From Neodiprion pinetum (taxonomy: Eukaryota; Arthropoda; Insecta; Hymenoptera; Diprionidae): DNA of 64,000 nt. This document shows, piece by piece, positions 1-12,021 of this stretch (its first letter is position 1; each line of letters starts with the position of its first letter). The translations under genes were made by a program, and so were the position numbers. The stretch is from contig NC_060234.1 of NCBI RefSeq assembly GCF_021155775.2, positions 9,248,283 to 9,312,282 on the forward strand, in the 5' to 3' direction. The notes beneath the pieces are model-generated. The model did not search any database. It was not told where the DNA came from and worked only from the letters and a program-made list of their open reading frames with translations.

Positions 1-1942
1 ATTGCCTTCTCATAGGCCGTCTTCAACGTAGTATATCCTTTTATTAACACTGCGTTTCTGCAATCGGTTGGCAATCCGCCAATGAAGGCTTCGCATACCT
101 TCTCGTCTAATCTGACCATTTCGTCCCTAGCTAGCTCGTGATTCTTTCGTCTTTCGGCCTCTATCAACCCGATTTTGATGTCACGAGTCCTGCCTATGTA
201 ATCAAGTATGTGTTCGTCGCCATACTTGTAGAACCTGCCGAGCTCTCCACGGTAGTGGTTAGCCGTCCTAACGGGCGCGAATACCTCGGTTAGTTTGTCT
301 AAAAGTTTCTGCAATGTTGCGAAATTTTCGTCCTCTATTACCGCGTATGCTCTGTCCGTTAGTTTGCTCCTGATTAATCGCGTGAGGTACCCTTCCAAGC
401 TTGGGGCTACCATTTCTAACGCTCGTTTGCATGCCCTGTTGAATTGCATGACCGTCATGTTTTTCCCATCAAATTAAGGGACTACCGCGAGTGCATCCTT
501 CACGGATATGGATTTCCGCCAATGGTAAAGTCGGAACGCTGACCGTTTGCGGGGTGCTAAGGCTAGTGATTTGAGGGCGAGTGCTTCCCGAAATCCTGTC
601 TCTCAGGGCCTGCTCTCGTCGTCTTAGCTGTTGCTCGCGTTCGGCTAACTTGATCTTTCTTTCACGTAAAGGATCTACTTGCGCGGCTTGGAACGCGATT
701 TCCTGCTCTTGCAAATCTAATTTGCGCTCCCATAGCTCTTGTTCGCGTACCTGCATTTCTAAATCCTTATCTAGAATTAGCTCTGTCGGTACGTCCGCTT
801 CTCCTAACTCTTGAGGTCCCAGGTCAGGCCCAGTGATGCCTCCGCGTAAGGTTATGAGTTTGGCGCGATTCTCCCTTTCGATTCGCCGGAGTAACGCCTC
901 TCTTGCTAAAGCTTCTGCTTCAGAATTTAATTCTTCATCATCCGTAGGGATGGATACTACCGATCGGATTGATAAATGATCGTTTTCTACAAGTTGAGCG
1001 GGGGGGGGCTTTACTAACTGCTCCCTTACCATGTGGATCGACGCGCTGGTCGTCCATAGAAATGGTTTTGCGCGAGTCTAACGTTTTCTTTAAATCGCCC
1101 TTTTTCCTCTCTAACTTCTTTTTGAAATGCAGAATTTCTGCCTCGATCCCAACTTCGTCGCTACCCTGCCCATACATTGGGTCCGGCCCCTCTACCGTAG
1201 CGCCTGTGGCTTTTTTCGGGTATTCGGTCGCCATCTTATCCGCAATGCGTAAGCTTCGAGCAACGAGGAGTTCTACTTTCTGATCGATTTCTGCCTTTTG
1301 GCGTAGCAGTTCGGAGACCTTTGCGTCCCCTGGTGGACCTAGCCGCGGTTCGCTCTGTTGAGATCGGCCCGGCGCTTCGCTAATGCCCGTATATTTTTCA
1401 TCTACCTTGCCCTTTACGGACTGCGTAGGATAATGGAATTCGTTTACCGTACCTTTCGTTGGTCGCGTAGGATATTTAGATTTGTCTACCATGCCCTTTG
1501 TGGACTGCGTAGGATATTTAACGTCTTGCACAGAGTCCTCGTGTGGGTCGCTCTGCTGCGTTTTGAGTTTTGAATTCGCGATTTCTTTAGCCTCGAGTTC
1601 GGCAAGCCTAGCTAGTTTCTGTTGAACATCGTCACTTAAACTCGCGTCTTTACTGGATTCTAACTCGCGTTGTCTCCTCTCTAACTCAGCTTCCTGTTGT
1701 TTGAGCTGTTCGCTTAATAGTTTCGACTTCCTATCTATTTCAGCTTGTCTTTCGTCCAAAGCTGCCTGTTCCTTTTGGAGCCTTTTTTCTTTATTTATGA
1801 CTTCCTGTTTTATGAATTCTACGTCTGTTTCTGTGTATTTGAGCTGTGAACTAGCCTCCTCTGACGAGCTACCTTCTTTCTTACCTGTATTTCTGGTTTC
1901 CATCGGCATTTTGGCTACGCGTGAATATTTTTGCCTTTCCAA
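1..1942 (-). pseudogene. gag: Gypsy gag (macro-Gypsy copy D), decayed, runs off window
   Basis: Minus-strand gag of a Gypsy LTR retrotransposon, homologous over its length to the gag at 22115-24535. The first ~300 codons are a highly charged coiled-coil-like region rich in K, E, Q and R with short repeats of the type YPTQ..KG. The segment below position 500 matches the capsid region of the other copy (AFIGGLP..CRNAVLIKGY near the left edge). The reading frame breaks near the G-run at 1001-1009 and again near 505, and an in-frame TAA sits at about 476-478 where the other copy has a lysine codon. The start is probably the ATG of MPMETRNTG, equivalent to MPIETRTG in copy B. The zinc knuckles lie outside the window. 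Family membership is certain; a functional product is very unlikely. Confidence 0.85.
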
Positions 1943-2199
1943 TGAGTTCGATCGCGAGCGTGTGGAGTCCCCGTGGTATTCGTCTAATGATTATTTTGAG
2001 CGTTATTTTACGATCCCGGTTTTGTAGCTAATTGTTCGTCCCGATCGCGTTCTTTACGACTTAGGTAAGCTAGTATGGTGCTCCCGTTACGTGTGTAGTG
2101 CGAGTTTCGGTTCACTTGTTTCCTACTTCACGGTTATCGTTTTTAGTAACTCTACTGATTGATTCTCGACGGAAATCAGTTTTGACAAATCGATTTCAA

Positions 2200-2217
2200 C
2201 GAATCCCACCGCTGCCA
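2200..2217 (-). other. Primer binding site, tRNA-Leu type (copy D)
   Basis: On the minus strand this reads TGGCAGCGGTGGGATTCG, the exact complement of a tRNA 3' end CGAATCCCACCGCTGCCA, which is that of animal tRNA-Leu (AAG/UAG type, recalled). It lies 15 nt from the LTR end at 2233. The identical site in copy B is at 21850-21867. It marks the start of minus-strand DNA synthesis of the retrotransposon. Confidence 0.85.
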
Positions 2218-2408
2218 CCATAAATTTTACCCTGTGACGTCCCAAATGTCCTAACCTACAAAAAAAACTAATTTCTCTCGCTGACGCACGCGGCACGACA
2301 CCGAATAATGGAGCCCTGATTTATTTGAGGGACCCGGGCCCCCGCTACGAATTAAACTCGACGTTGAAGGGGGTATTGAATGAGTGGTATTCTTATATGA
2401 TCTCCTGT

Positions 2409-2802
2409 CTTTCAGTCGATGGTGATTATCTTCGGTCCAAAGTCCAGGATGATGACGTCTGGATCCTCTGGCAAGTCGTCCTCGTAGGGAACCGGGAAGA
2501 TATTTCTGCAGATGTCGATTTGCTCGTAGAGTAACCCTTCAGCTACCCTGGTGATAGTCTGGGGTTACTTGGTGTTCAACCCCGTGAGTGGAGAACGGAT
2601 GGTAGTCGCGTGTATGCTCGTTGGCGGTCGCTGACGCGTCCTGCTCCGGATGGGAGTCTGATCTTGATGAGATCGGAAGGATCTCCAAACGGTTTTGGAC
2701 ACGCCTGATTCTGGCTTGAAGAGCTGCTAGCTTTTGAGCGCGTAGTCGCTTGCCTGCACGATGACGGTTTTTGCGCGATTGCCTTTTACGGCTCTTGGAC
2801 AT
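2409..2802 (-). CDS. LTR-encoded arginine-rich ORF, copy 1 (frameshifted)
   Basis: This ORF lies wholly inside LTR 1 and starts with ATG at 2802, 569 nt from the LTR end; the other LTR copies place it at 561-564 nt. The first 87 codons are open. Residues 1-45 are extremely basic (KSRKRQSRKNRHRAGKRLR, then an AALQAR..R.Q.RLEIL helix-like stretch). After THGVE a frameshift leads to a short tail, but another frame continues with LLYEQIDI, FPVPY and an acidic end, matching the C-terminus of the plus-strand copy at 21270-21662. The function is unknown. By appearance it could be a Rev/Tat-like nucleic-acid-binding accessory protein or a basic gag leader; this is inference from composition only. Confidence 0.6.
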
Positions 2803-3200
2803 CTACCGATTGGACAAAGGGTAGAAAGGATTAGTTAGCGTTGGAAAGCTGGTTTTTCAAGCTTGATTATGCTGGCGTCTCCGCTAGCGACCAATGCTAA
2901 TATGAAAGTATGAGGGATAACCTTGAGGATTCACTGACTCTAGGTTTCAGGTAATGACGAAGTGAATACGCGAAAGGTTGAATTTTATGTTGAAGTGTAT
3001 TGTTACAATCAAAATAGGAAATGATACAAAACTAATGTATACGATATTATAAAGTCGCGTATGATTATTATTTTAAACAAGACTGAGCGCTAAGCTATTC
3101 GTATTCTATGTCAAGTTCGAAAATGCAAGTCAGCTATTCGGCTTGAAGAGCGTAGTTGAAAGTCGACTGTACTGCTTGAAGCGCGGATAGGAAATGATGA

Positions 3201-3208
3201 GATGAGCC
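3201..3208. repeat. hAT target-site duplication, left
   Basis: GATGAGCC immediately precedes the element. The mate at 7079-7086 is GATGAGCT (7 of 8 identical). An 8-bp duplication is diagnostic of hAT insertion. Confidence 0.85.
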
Positions 3209-3438
3209 CAGTGTTGGCAGACCCGTGAAAAATTATTATTGTGTCAGGGTCGTAAAATTGTTGTACTTTTAATAAAATTATTGTACATTTTAAAATTATG
3301 TTTAATTGTCGTCTGGAAGCTTTAGTTTAAAAAAATCACTTAATTAATTGTATCTGTATAATATTTCGGGAATTATTCAACAAAATTTTCTAAAAATGTA
3401 TTGTTTCAGTCAAGTATCTATTCTTAAGAATTCACTTA

Positions 3439-3945
3439 GGGTATGTTCCGGAATATGTTCCGATATGCACTGCGAGCACTGCACAGTGCTCTCACTGTAG
3501 AAAAATTCGTTCTGATATGGACTGCAGTATACGGTCGCAGTACCCTAGGGAAATATATGACGTCATGAATAACCACCATATTTCTACTGCGAACACTGGA
3601 GGTTTCGAGGTAAGGTGCTCTCAGTGCTTTGATCACGTGATCAACAGCGTTCAGAAATTTAACAGCTTCCACTATTGATAATTATTATTATTGAATATTG
3701 TCATTTAAAAATACCGGCCGTTGAAAACAAAAATGGAAAATTTGAATAAATTGTGTTTATTGCAATGTGAAACAAATATTATGTATAAAATGAAAGTAAC
3801 GCCAAAAAATGTCGATCACAGTATACTGTACTGCGTTCCGTTTTAAGCAGTAATCAGTATAGCTAACTATAAAGGAACGGCTTCACAGTATACTAAATTG
3901 ACGACACACCTTACAGTGCTCGCAGTGTATATCGGAACATACCCT
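3439..3945. mobile_element. Harbinger-type MITE with TTA target duplication
   Basis: The ends are inverted repeats beginning GGGTATGTTCCG and containing CACTGCGAGCACTG; the right end reads CAGTGCTCGCAGTG..CGGAACATACCC. TTA lies on both sides (3436-3438 and 3946-3948). A GGG-start TIR plus a 3-bp TWA duplication is the PIF/Harbinger pattern. The left TIR has a small internal duplication of the ATGTTCCG segment. There is no coding capacity. It is nested in hAT 1, so it arrived after it. Confidence 0.85.
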
Positions 3946-4213
3946 TAGTTATTGATAAGGCGGGAAATTTGACTCAAACATTTCAATAAAATCGTGCTAA
4001 ACAATGCTTTTCACTCCCTGTCAATAAAATCATATTAAAGGACAATGATATAAATGAGTTTATTTTTACTATCAAGCATTCAATAATATTTATTTATTTT
4101 ATATTAAAATAACTTATAACATATATTGATGTTTTCATTTAAAACTCTCTATATTTTTTAATTTTTTGTCAAGTAGCTATATTGCTTTTCAATAAATATA
4201 ATTATAAAATATT

Positions 4214-6571
4214 TCACTTTTTATAATCTGGCAATCTGACATTATCAATGTTTTCAGAATCAGAATTGTCAGATTCTGACTCATCAATTAGAGATAAAAG
4301 CATCCTCTCAAAATTCGCAGATGTGGAAACAGTAGGTCGTCCTTTAGGCTTTACATTTTTCTTTTTTGTACTTTTTGGATAAAGTACATTACTCGTCATT
4401 CTACTGTATTCTTCACGTGATGGCTCAGAAGATACACAGTCTTTATCCACACGTTGTCTAGCAAGAAGCAAACTGTTGACCGTTGATGTAACTAATTTAT
4501 TTCTTGTTTTAGTTTTAATTAAATTTATCGCACTAAATACTCTTTCACATTCAGCATTTGAATGGGGCAATGACAGCGCACTTAAAGCAAACCTTGATAA
4601 ATTCTTAAAGCGATAGAAAATTAGGTCATCTTCTTCTCGGTCACTCAGATTATGCCAAAAAACATCAATTTCATCAGATGTACTCATGTGAGCAGGTAAT
4701 TCATAGCCAGGTAGCTTTCTCCATTCGTCATCACTAATCTGATATTGATTTTCATCAACTAGACGTGGTAATAGTTGCATCAAAGGAAGTAAGCTCGGTA
4801 CAACATCTCTATACCTTTCACTCATGGCGTTCATTGGTTTTAAAGCAGACATTTTTGCAGAGTAACATCGTCAAAATCAAACCTTTTTTTAATTTGAAGA
4901 CATCCGGTCACAATAAAATTTTTACAACCAATAAAGAAATCGTTTTTTTATTTGTCATTATTGCTAATTACTGGTTGCTGTAAGAATAGAGCAACGTTAG
5001 ATCCTCAATACATATTTTCAAGGCGTAAAAATTGCTCTTGATTGGATGGATCTATTTTTTGTATTGACGTTGTGTTTATGTAATCTCGAGACATGTAAGT
5101 TTTTAGCAAATCAAGATAGATAAGTTTCACTTCATCGTACATGTTTTTGCAATAATTGGTTTATCAGATTGAAATAATTTATTCAAATCTGTAAACTTTG
5201 GTAAAATCCAGTCTAAGAATAAAAAATATAATTTTATCAAAGGATCCGAGAGAGCATTTAGAATATTATCAGTAGACTTTAACTTTGCTGTCAATTTTTC
5301 TTGTTTAAAATACGTTTGTAAACCATCCCACTGTTCTAGCAATCGAGATACTACTGCAGTTAATGACAACCATCGAGTCTGCGATGGATGTAATATTTTA
5401 TGAATATCAAGATCTAAAAAAACTTGGAATTTTTTAAAATGAGCTTGTCTTTTTGAACTTGATTTAAAATAATTATAAACGTCACGCGCTAAATCTCCAC
5501 ATGTACGAGGAAACTCTTTACAAGCTTCACTTGCACTAAAATGCATTGAATGGCAAATGCATTTCATTATTGATATCCCAGGACATTTTTCCCGAAATCT
5601 ACTAGCTACAGAATTGTTAACTCCCATCATAGTGTTACAGCCATCAGAAGCAAACCCTATGACATTTTTGAAACTTATATTGTACTTGTCAAATGACTTT
5701 TCAACACATTTAAATAAATGTTTAGCTGTAGCTGCTTGAGCAGCAATTTCATGACTAGAAGTTACTTCAGAAGCAGAACTTATTCCCGGTTCTTCCGTCT
5801 CTCTTTCGAAAATTTGATATAGTTTCCAAAATCTACTAACTACTTTTCCTTCATCGTTATCGTAAAATCTATAAAAAAAAATCAAAAAATTTAATTAAAA
5901 TGAAAGTTAAACTAAGATGAAAAAAAAAGGTTAAATAACCACCTGACAACAATGCATAATGTTTGAACCGCAGAGACATCAGTCGACTCATCAATTAATA
6001 TACAGAACATCGTATTTTTCAATTTTTCACACAAAGTGATAGTTTGAGTTTCCGCAATGACATTTTTAATAACCGCTTTTGCTTTTGTCGGCTTCAACTG
6101 AACTTCTTGGAGAATTTTTGAGTCTGGATAACAGTCTTTTAATAAATCAATTAAATGATCCATAATGCTAAAAGATAGATTATGCTCAACCATAAACGCA
6201 CAAGTTTTAATTTCAGCTCTTTTAGCTGACGAGCTTTCTGAAGGTTTTTCTTTTTTATCATCAATAAACTGTTTTATGGATTTTTGATTATTTGATGGGA
6301 CTGATGCCATTCTTTTTGTATGACTATTAGATTCTGCATGTTTATCAATCACTCCTATGTCAGCTTTAAAGGATTTTTTATCACAAATGGTGCAAATGGC
6401 TTTTGTTTGATCTTCAGGATGAGGCTTCAACCATTTTCCATAATTATTTTTATTTTGCCAAGCAGGTCGAAATTTTTGAACCCGATGAGTGCTTAGGAAA
6501 TTTCTGCATACTTTTTTCCTTGAAGGCGTATTTAATGTCGAATCATCAGAATCAGAATTTTTACCACTCAT
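4214..6571 (-). pseudogene. hAT transposase 1 (spliced, broken)
   Basis: Exon 1 (6571-5943) carries a BED/TTF-type zinc-finger region (W..KWLKPHPEDQTKAICTIC..K, then H...H) and the first catalytic Asp in ILIDESTD. A 74-nt intron (5942-5869, GT...AG on the minus strand) joins VVR to FYDNDEGK, exactly as the uninterrupted homologue at 9668-11029 reads. Exon 2 contains GFASDGCNTMMG (second Asp), the C..H motif and the conserved TRWLSL. A frameshift near 5150 and stops near 5000 break the chain. The last segment (4852-4214) is the hAT C-terminal dimerisation region with SNAECERVFS (third acidic residue). The family is DDE hAT transposase; this copy is not expected to be active. Confidence 0.9.
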
Positions 6572-7078
6572 TATTATAATATTTTATTATAAAGAATTCT
6601 TCGATCACTCTAATTAGAATCAATAAGCTTGAGTTAAATTTTTTATTTCCAGCAGCTCTATCTTTCAGTCGTACATTTAGAATATAGCGTAAGGTTAGGT
6701 AAAAAAGTCAAAAACAGATACTAAAACCTATCAAGTCTAGATTGGGGCCCCTGAAATAATACATACACACTGATAATTGTACAACTAACCAATCATATTA
6801 AATGCATATCAGAAAGTATAGGCTTATTGGCTGATGTTATCGGCACAAAGCTATCGTTACGCCGTCTACTAGTTATAATAGGAAACATTTACCTAGAATT
6901 CATGGCGGGATAATACAATTGTATTTAGAAACTTGTTTAATAAATTATTTTATGCGGAAAATTGCTATCATCCAAAATTATTGTATTTTTATCAAGATTG
7001 TACGCTTAGGATTGAGGATTGAAAAATTAATAAGATTATGGTACCTGTACAATAATTATTGTACGTCTGCTGACACTG

Positions 7079-7477
7079 GATGAGCTCGTGGCGTGGACCA
7101 GCTCTGCTGTGAGGCGCGGTGGCGCGCATGCGCGATCGCCGGGGTGCGCGCGCAGTCGTCCTGACTGCGTGCTCGGCGGCACGTAGGCACCTGTGACATC
7201 AGGGCATCAGAATGCGGGCCTTTGTTGGCGTAGTCCCGGGTGGGTCCAGCGCCGACCTGTCGCTGCGTGTTCGCTTGCACGTGCGTCCATGTGCTTTCTA
7301 CTGCGTAGTTGCTGCAGTCCCCGGCGGGGTTTTATGGCCTGACCCTCAGCCGTGTTTATGACTGTCTGGCCTATTGAGTGAAACAGGTTCTTGCTGCTCG
7401 ACACTTGGTCCTCTGTATTATATCTGGCGTCGATCCAAGAGCCGTGTCTGGGGAGATTGCCTCAGTCTGTCGACGGG
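7079..7477 (-). repeat. macro-Gypsy LTR 1 (continued beyond hAT 1)
   Basis: The reverse complement matches the plus-strand LTR at about 20420-20880, including the CACGTGCAAGC / GGCAGCGACAGG repeats and GGACTACGCCAACAAAGG. It is GC-rich and resembles a promoter-proximal region. It is cut at 7477, where the terminus of another LTR begins; CGGG at 7474-7477 could be that insertion's 4-bp target duplication. Confidence 0.75.
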
Positions 7478-8430
7478 TGTGACGTCCCAACGTACTAATC
7501 AACAAAAAAATATAAATCCTATCGTTGACGCGCGCGGTACGGCACTGAAATAACGGAGCCCTGTTTAAGTTGAGGGACCCGGGCCCTCGCTATGGATTAT
7601 GTTCGACGTGAAAAGGGGTGTATGGTAACGGAAAGAGCGTCCTACCTTTAATCGAGGATGATGACCTCAGGTTCGAAGTCGAAATCGATGACCTCAGGCT
7701 CGTCCACCCAATCGTAGACGTGCGGTGCTGGAAATAGCTTCCGTCTGATGTCGACCTGTTCGTACAGCAGCCCCTCGTTGACCCTTCTGATCGTTTGTAT
7801 CACCTCTCGTTCAACCCCGAACGTAGTGAACGGTTGCTCAGTTTGGGATAGCCGAACGTATTCGACGAAGAAGTGCCTGACTCTGAGTTGAAGCTACTAC
7901 GGGAGTAGATCGGAAGGATCTCGAAACGACCTTGAATGCGTCTGGCCCTGGCTTGAAGTGCTGCTTGCTTTCGAGCACGTAATCGTCTACCTGCACGGTG
8001 TCGAGTCTTACGATTTTGGCGCTTACCGGTTTTTGACATCTACCGATGGGAGAAAAGGGGTAAGGATTAGTTAACGTTGAAAAAGCTAGTTTTTCAAGCT
8101 TTATTATGTCAGCGTCTCCGCTGACAACCAATGTTAAATGAGGTAACTGGGAATTACCTTAAGGATTCACTGACTCTAGTTTAAAAAGGTAAATGAAGTA
8201 AATACACGATGAGTTAAACTTTGTGTTGGAATGTATTGTTACAAATAAAGTTGAAAAGCGGTACAACGATTAATGTATAGAGTATACTAAACGCGTATGG
8301 TTAATATTCTAATACAAGGCAGAGCGCTAAGCTACTAGCGTACTTTTACAAGTTCTAAAATACAAGTCAACTGTTTAGCTTAAGGAGCGTTATTAGAAGT
8401 TGACTGTTCAGCTCGGAGCGCAGATCAGGG
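7478..8430 (-). repeat. macro-Gypsy LTR 2 (partial)
   Basis: It starts with TGTGACGTCCC (the inverse LTR 3' end) and runs colinear with plus-strand LTR 20900-21833. It therefore abuts the interior of LTR 1 as a separate LTR, possibly a nested solo LTR or the remnant of a later insertion. Homology fades near 8430. From there to about 8535 the sequence ends in GCGCTGCCAACACTG, which resembles a hAT terminus, but no partner end was found. Confidence 0.7.
7644..8039 (-). CDS. LTR-encoded arginine-rich ORF, copy 2 (frameshifted)
   Basis: This is the second copy of the ORF found inside the macro-Gypsy LTR. It starts with ATG at 8039, 561 nt from the LTR end. Residues 1-45 keep the basic block (KRQNRKTRHRAGRRLRARK, then QAALQARARRIQ). 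The frame opened by ATG ends after 79 codons. A neighbouring frame preserves the conserved C-terminal half: INEGLLYEQVDIRRKL-like residues, a Y.WV.EPE motif and an acidic hydrophobic tail ending at a stop near 7648. The shared pattern of synonymous-looking divergence with copies 1 and 3 argues that this was once a real coding region. Its function is unknown. Confidence 0.55.
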
Positions 8431-8896
8431 ATGTTAGACGGCCACTCAGAAATCATTGTGCCGAGCTGTCTGAAAGCTGGTATTGAAAACGAAAAACTAG
8501 TACGCCTGTGCTCCGCTGCGGCGCTGCCAACACTGGTATATAAACTATGTCAGAAATCACATCCTAGTGAAACAATTTTATATTTCAATTTCATGTACCG
8601 TTAATAGAGGGCAGTAATTATTGAATGCATTGAAAAAATACCACTTTAAACCTTTTTTTTGCATTCCAGACATATAGTGTAAAATATATTGAGAAAAATT
8701 GAGAAATAATTCATAACTATGATTTTTTATCGGAAAAGAGGGTTCAACAATGTTATTTTCATTTCTTATCGAATTTTGAAACAGACCATTAAAATATTAT
8801 TGAAAAAACACTGAATAAATCTATGACTTTGTGTCGAACAATTATATATCTCCACTCTTCACTGCCGATGCTGTGTTCTTCGCAGTGTCGCCTGAT
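8431..8896. other. Unassigned sequence 3' of hAT 2 transposase
   Basis: No ORF of note. It contains the hAT-like terminus GCGCTGCCAACACTG ending at 8535, then AT-rich DNA. It probably includes the 3' end of the hAT 2 element, but I could not find a matched inverted repeat or target duplication. Confidence 0.4.
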
Positions 8897-11347
8897 TTAA
8901 ATCTCTTCGAATATCACGTCCAAATCGTTGATAGTCCGGTGATCCTCTTCTGCATCCGCCGTTGATTCGTTCGGAGCATCGTACAAAATTGCAGACGTCA
9001 TTCGACTATGCATGCTCTTCGTCGGCTCAAACGCGGCACAACACTTGGCGTTTACTTTAACTGCTTGTGAAGCCAGCATAGCGCCTTCAATATTTTGTAC
9101 CGTCAGCCTGTTTCTACTTTTGGTTTTCACCAAATTGTATTTGCTAAAAACTCTTTCACAGTCAGCATTTGCGTGAGGAGTACAGAGAACTGCCAATGCG
9201 AAAGATGGTAGTTCTACGTATCTTTTGCAGCCCTCAGAATCGGTCAGTTGAGCAATTTTGTGCCAAAAAATGTCCGGTCTTTTGCCTTGACTACGTCTTC
9301 AAGAATTTCGTCGAGCGGAAGACGACGCCATACATCATCCGAGCGCTGAAGAGCTTCCAAGTTCTCGGGCTTGGCTCTGGGAACGATGCTCCAAAGCTCG
9401 ACGAGCGACTGACGTTTGTTTCGCTCATTTCTCGACGTAGCATTCGATGGATGCAGCAAAGGGAGCATTCTTAATAGAGGATCATCGAAATCGAATCGCT
9501 CTTGAATCTCCTTGCAGAGTTTCATCAGAAAATTACGACATCTTGCCCGAAAATCTGCTACCAAGTCCGGTCTTATCAATACTTCCGGTTTTTTCAACTC
9601 TTCCAGCACTTGCACACCCAGGTATATGTTCTCGTTGGGAGGAGAAACGCAGGTTCCGCGGCAAAACCTAAAACCTCCGCAAACAGAATGGGAGGAGAAA
9701 CGCAGGTTGGAGGAGTTGAACGAGTTGAATAAGTTTTGAATGTAGTAGCGCTGTTGCATTATAAGCTATTTCCTCTCTGACTACAACTCGTTCAAGCTGC
9801 TTTTCGTCATTGCGGTAGCCATCATACATTTCAGCAGCTATGTCATTTAGCTTACGAAAGTTGGTAGAAAAGCATTGTCGAGGCAAGGATGGAATGAATT
9901 CGTCTTTATTCTCCGTATTAACCTTGCTGAGTGGTGTCGTTGCTACGTACTTTTGGGCCATATAGGTCGTAAGAAGTTCTTTAAACGCAAACTCCATTTT
10001 ATCAGCGAGAGATGTGATGAACACCGATTCCGATTGAAAGTAGGCATTCATCGTGACAACTTTGGGTAAAACCCACGCGAGAAAATGATAATGGAGCTTC
10101 ACGAACGGGTCTCTCAGCCACATGAATATCGATTCTGCCGCCAGTGTTCGTTCTTCCATATGTCGTTCCATGAAATATAGACGGAGTGGCTCCCATTGCT
10201 CCAACATGCGACCCACAACCGAGAGCAGCGAAAGCCAGCGCGTTTGTGCTGAATGGAGAATTTTGTGGACAGCGACATTCAAAAATTTTTGAAATACAGC
10301 GAGACTCGCAATGCGCTTCGTACTTTGCTGTACGTAGTTGTGAACATTCCTGGCGAGGTCTTCACAGCTCCGAGGGATGTTCTGTTCACATGATTTGCTG
10401 GCTGCTAAATGAAGAGAATGGCATATACACCTCATGATAATTATACCAGGGCATGATTCTTTTAGACGACTTGCAATCGAGTTTCGCGCACCGATGTTGA
10501 CGCTTGCGCCGTCACAACCAAACCCCAATACATTCGTTAAGGAAATGAATTTTTCTTCAAACGACCTAATGATCAAATTATACAGGTGTCGACCACTAGC
10601 TCCCTCCTGAGCTGCCCTAACGTCGTCTTCAGGAAAAATACTAGACAACTCCCAAAACACGCTGGTGATTCGTCCAAGGTCTTCGTTGTAGAACCGAACG
10701 ACGATATACGCGGTCTTGACGCTGAAACAATCCGTGGAGTCATCGGTTAGAATAGAAAACTTCTGTTTCTGTAGATGGTTGGCGATTTCCTCTTTATGAG
10801 AAGCACCGATGACGTTGGTGACGATTTTTGTTGCTTTCTGCCTTTTCATGGATATTCCGTCTAAGATTTTCGAGTCTGGGAGTGCGGACTTCATGCATGG
10901 AATAAGATCATTGACCACGGCATAAGGAATGTTGCGAGCTGCCAAAAAACCGCAAATCTTGATCTCCGCATTCGTTATATTTCTGTCCCGAGTGTTCAAC
11001 GTAGCTTGAGGTTTAAAAAATTTGCTCAAAAGTTTTGACGAGCTGCACTCGTAAGCTTGTCGCGTTTTTTTCGTGTTTTTTGGTTTTTCCGTGGGTTTTG
11101 ATCAAGCTTATATCGGCGATGAGACGAACGTTGCACATTTACACCTCGCTTTTGTCTTTGAAGCTGGATCCGGCCCGAGCCAGGGCGAACATTGCGGATC
11201 TCGTTCCCATTCGACTCGATATTTTTGAGTTCGATGTCCTTGTTTTTTGAGCTTCGCATTTCCACGAGCCAATCGTAGTTTTTTTGGCGTAGGCGGCCCG
11301 TATCCAGAGTCATTCTCGTCATTCTCGGTCTCACTTGCAGATGACAT
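8897..11347 (-). pseudogene. hAT transposase 2 (broken)
   Basis: This is a second hAT transposase, related to but clearly diverged from the one in hAT 1. The first piece (11347-11108) is the start of a BED-type zinc finger (YRVEWERDPQCSPWLG, then KTKARCKC), followed by a frame break. The main ORF (11029-9668, 453 codons, no intron) has the catalytic motifs ILTDDSTD and GFGCDGASVNIG, C..H and TRWLSL. Residual pieces 9759-9244 and 9196-8897 hold the helical insertion and the dimerisation region with NADCERVFSKYN. At least two frameshifts and a short duplication (GGGAGGAGAAACGCAGG, near 9640 and 9690) disrupt the end. Element ends were not resolved. Confidence 0.88.
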
Positions 11348-12021
11348 AGTTACCTGAATCGAAATTTATTGAGTTGACCACCACCATCACCATCACCACG
11401 GTCATTGCAATCGTGAAAAGGCAAGAATATGTCACAATGCATCCCAAAAAAATGTGTAAAAATATATAAATATTTCATCGTGCAATGAATGGAAAAGAAA
11501 AAGAAACGAGATAATCCACTCATCAGTATAAAAGTGCAAATTTTCAGGTTTCATTGTGTTCTGTAGATCGTCGTCGTCGATAAATATCATGCTTACCTCT
11601 TTCTAAATGAAAACGCACAGCGAAGCACACAATTGACACAATACGAATCCGGACATTCGAAGTTTACTCAGGAAAAAACTAAGTCGCCCTTTTTCTTCGT
11701 GGTTCAAAATCGTACGTAAGCCAAGGGCGAGCGCGAGACAGCGAAGTCGCGAAGTGTATAAAAAGGTGAACAAGAATTACGATGCAAAGATGGCGCAGTA
11801 ATCGACTAGCCATAGCCAAGCCAAGCAGTTTCACCAACCGTACAGTGACAAAAAACTGACAGCTAACTGCTGACTGCGATTTTCTGTCCGTATTATATTT
11901 AATTTCGTGTTCAGAAAGAAAAGTTGACAATACATCATTTTTAGTCAATTATCGGTGTGTGTTTGTCGGTTAACGGCCAGTCTTGGTATTTTTGCGTACA
12001 AGGACCGAGTAGTCTTGGTAC
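11348..12021. other. No gene seen (hAT 2 upstream / junction)
   Basis: No supported ORF. It contains a short CACCAT-type repeat near 11382 and a stretch with TATAAAA at 11758. It presumably contains the 5' end of hAT 2 and the breakpoint with Gypsy copy A. Confidence 0.4.

Larger units (their letters stand above)
2233..3208 (-). repeat. macro-Gypsy LTR 1 (3' part), split by a hAT
   Basis: The LTR's U5 end is TGTGACGTCCC on the plus strand, the inverse of the terminus GGGACGTCACA seen at 21823-21833. The sequence runs colinear with the plus-strand LTR at 20900-21833, including the tract GGGACCCGGGCCC and the arginine-rich ORF. Homology is interrupted exactly at 3208 by a hAT element and resumes at 7079. 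The LTR belongs to copy D. Confidence 0.85.
3209..7078 (-). mobile_element. hAT transposon 1 inserted in Gypsy LTR
   Basis: This 3870-bp element has terminal inverted repeats CAGTGTTGGCAGAC (left) and the inverse of CAGTGTCAGCAGAC (right) and an 8-bp target duplication. LTR 1 homology continues on both sides, so the insertion is later than the LTR. Subterminal regions carry repeated ATTATTGTAC tracts. The transposase lies on the minus strand (4214-6571) and is broken. A Harbinger-type MITE sits inside at 3439-3945. No ORF is seen at 3950-4210 or 6572-7078, which are AT-rich ends. Confidence 0.92.

Noticed and set aside
2200..2217. Partial tRNA gene
   Set aside because: The match covers only the 3' 18 nt of a tRNA and sits next to an LTR end, so it is a primer binding site.
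8431..8535. hAT terminus GCGCTGCCAACACTG as right end of a third element
   Set aside because: The end is convincing but no left inverted repeat or 8-bp duplication was found, so it is noted and not called as an element.
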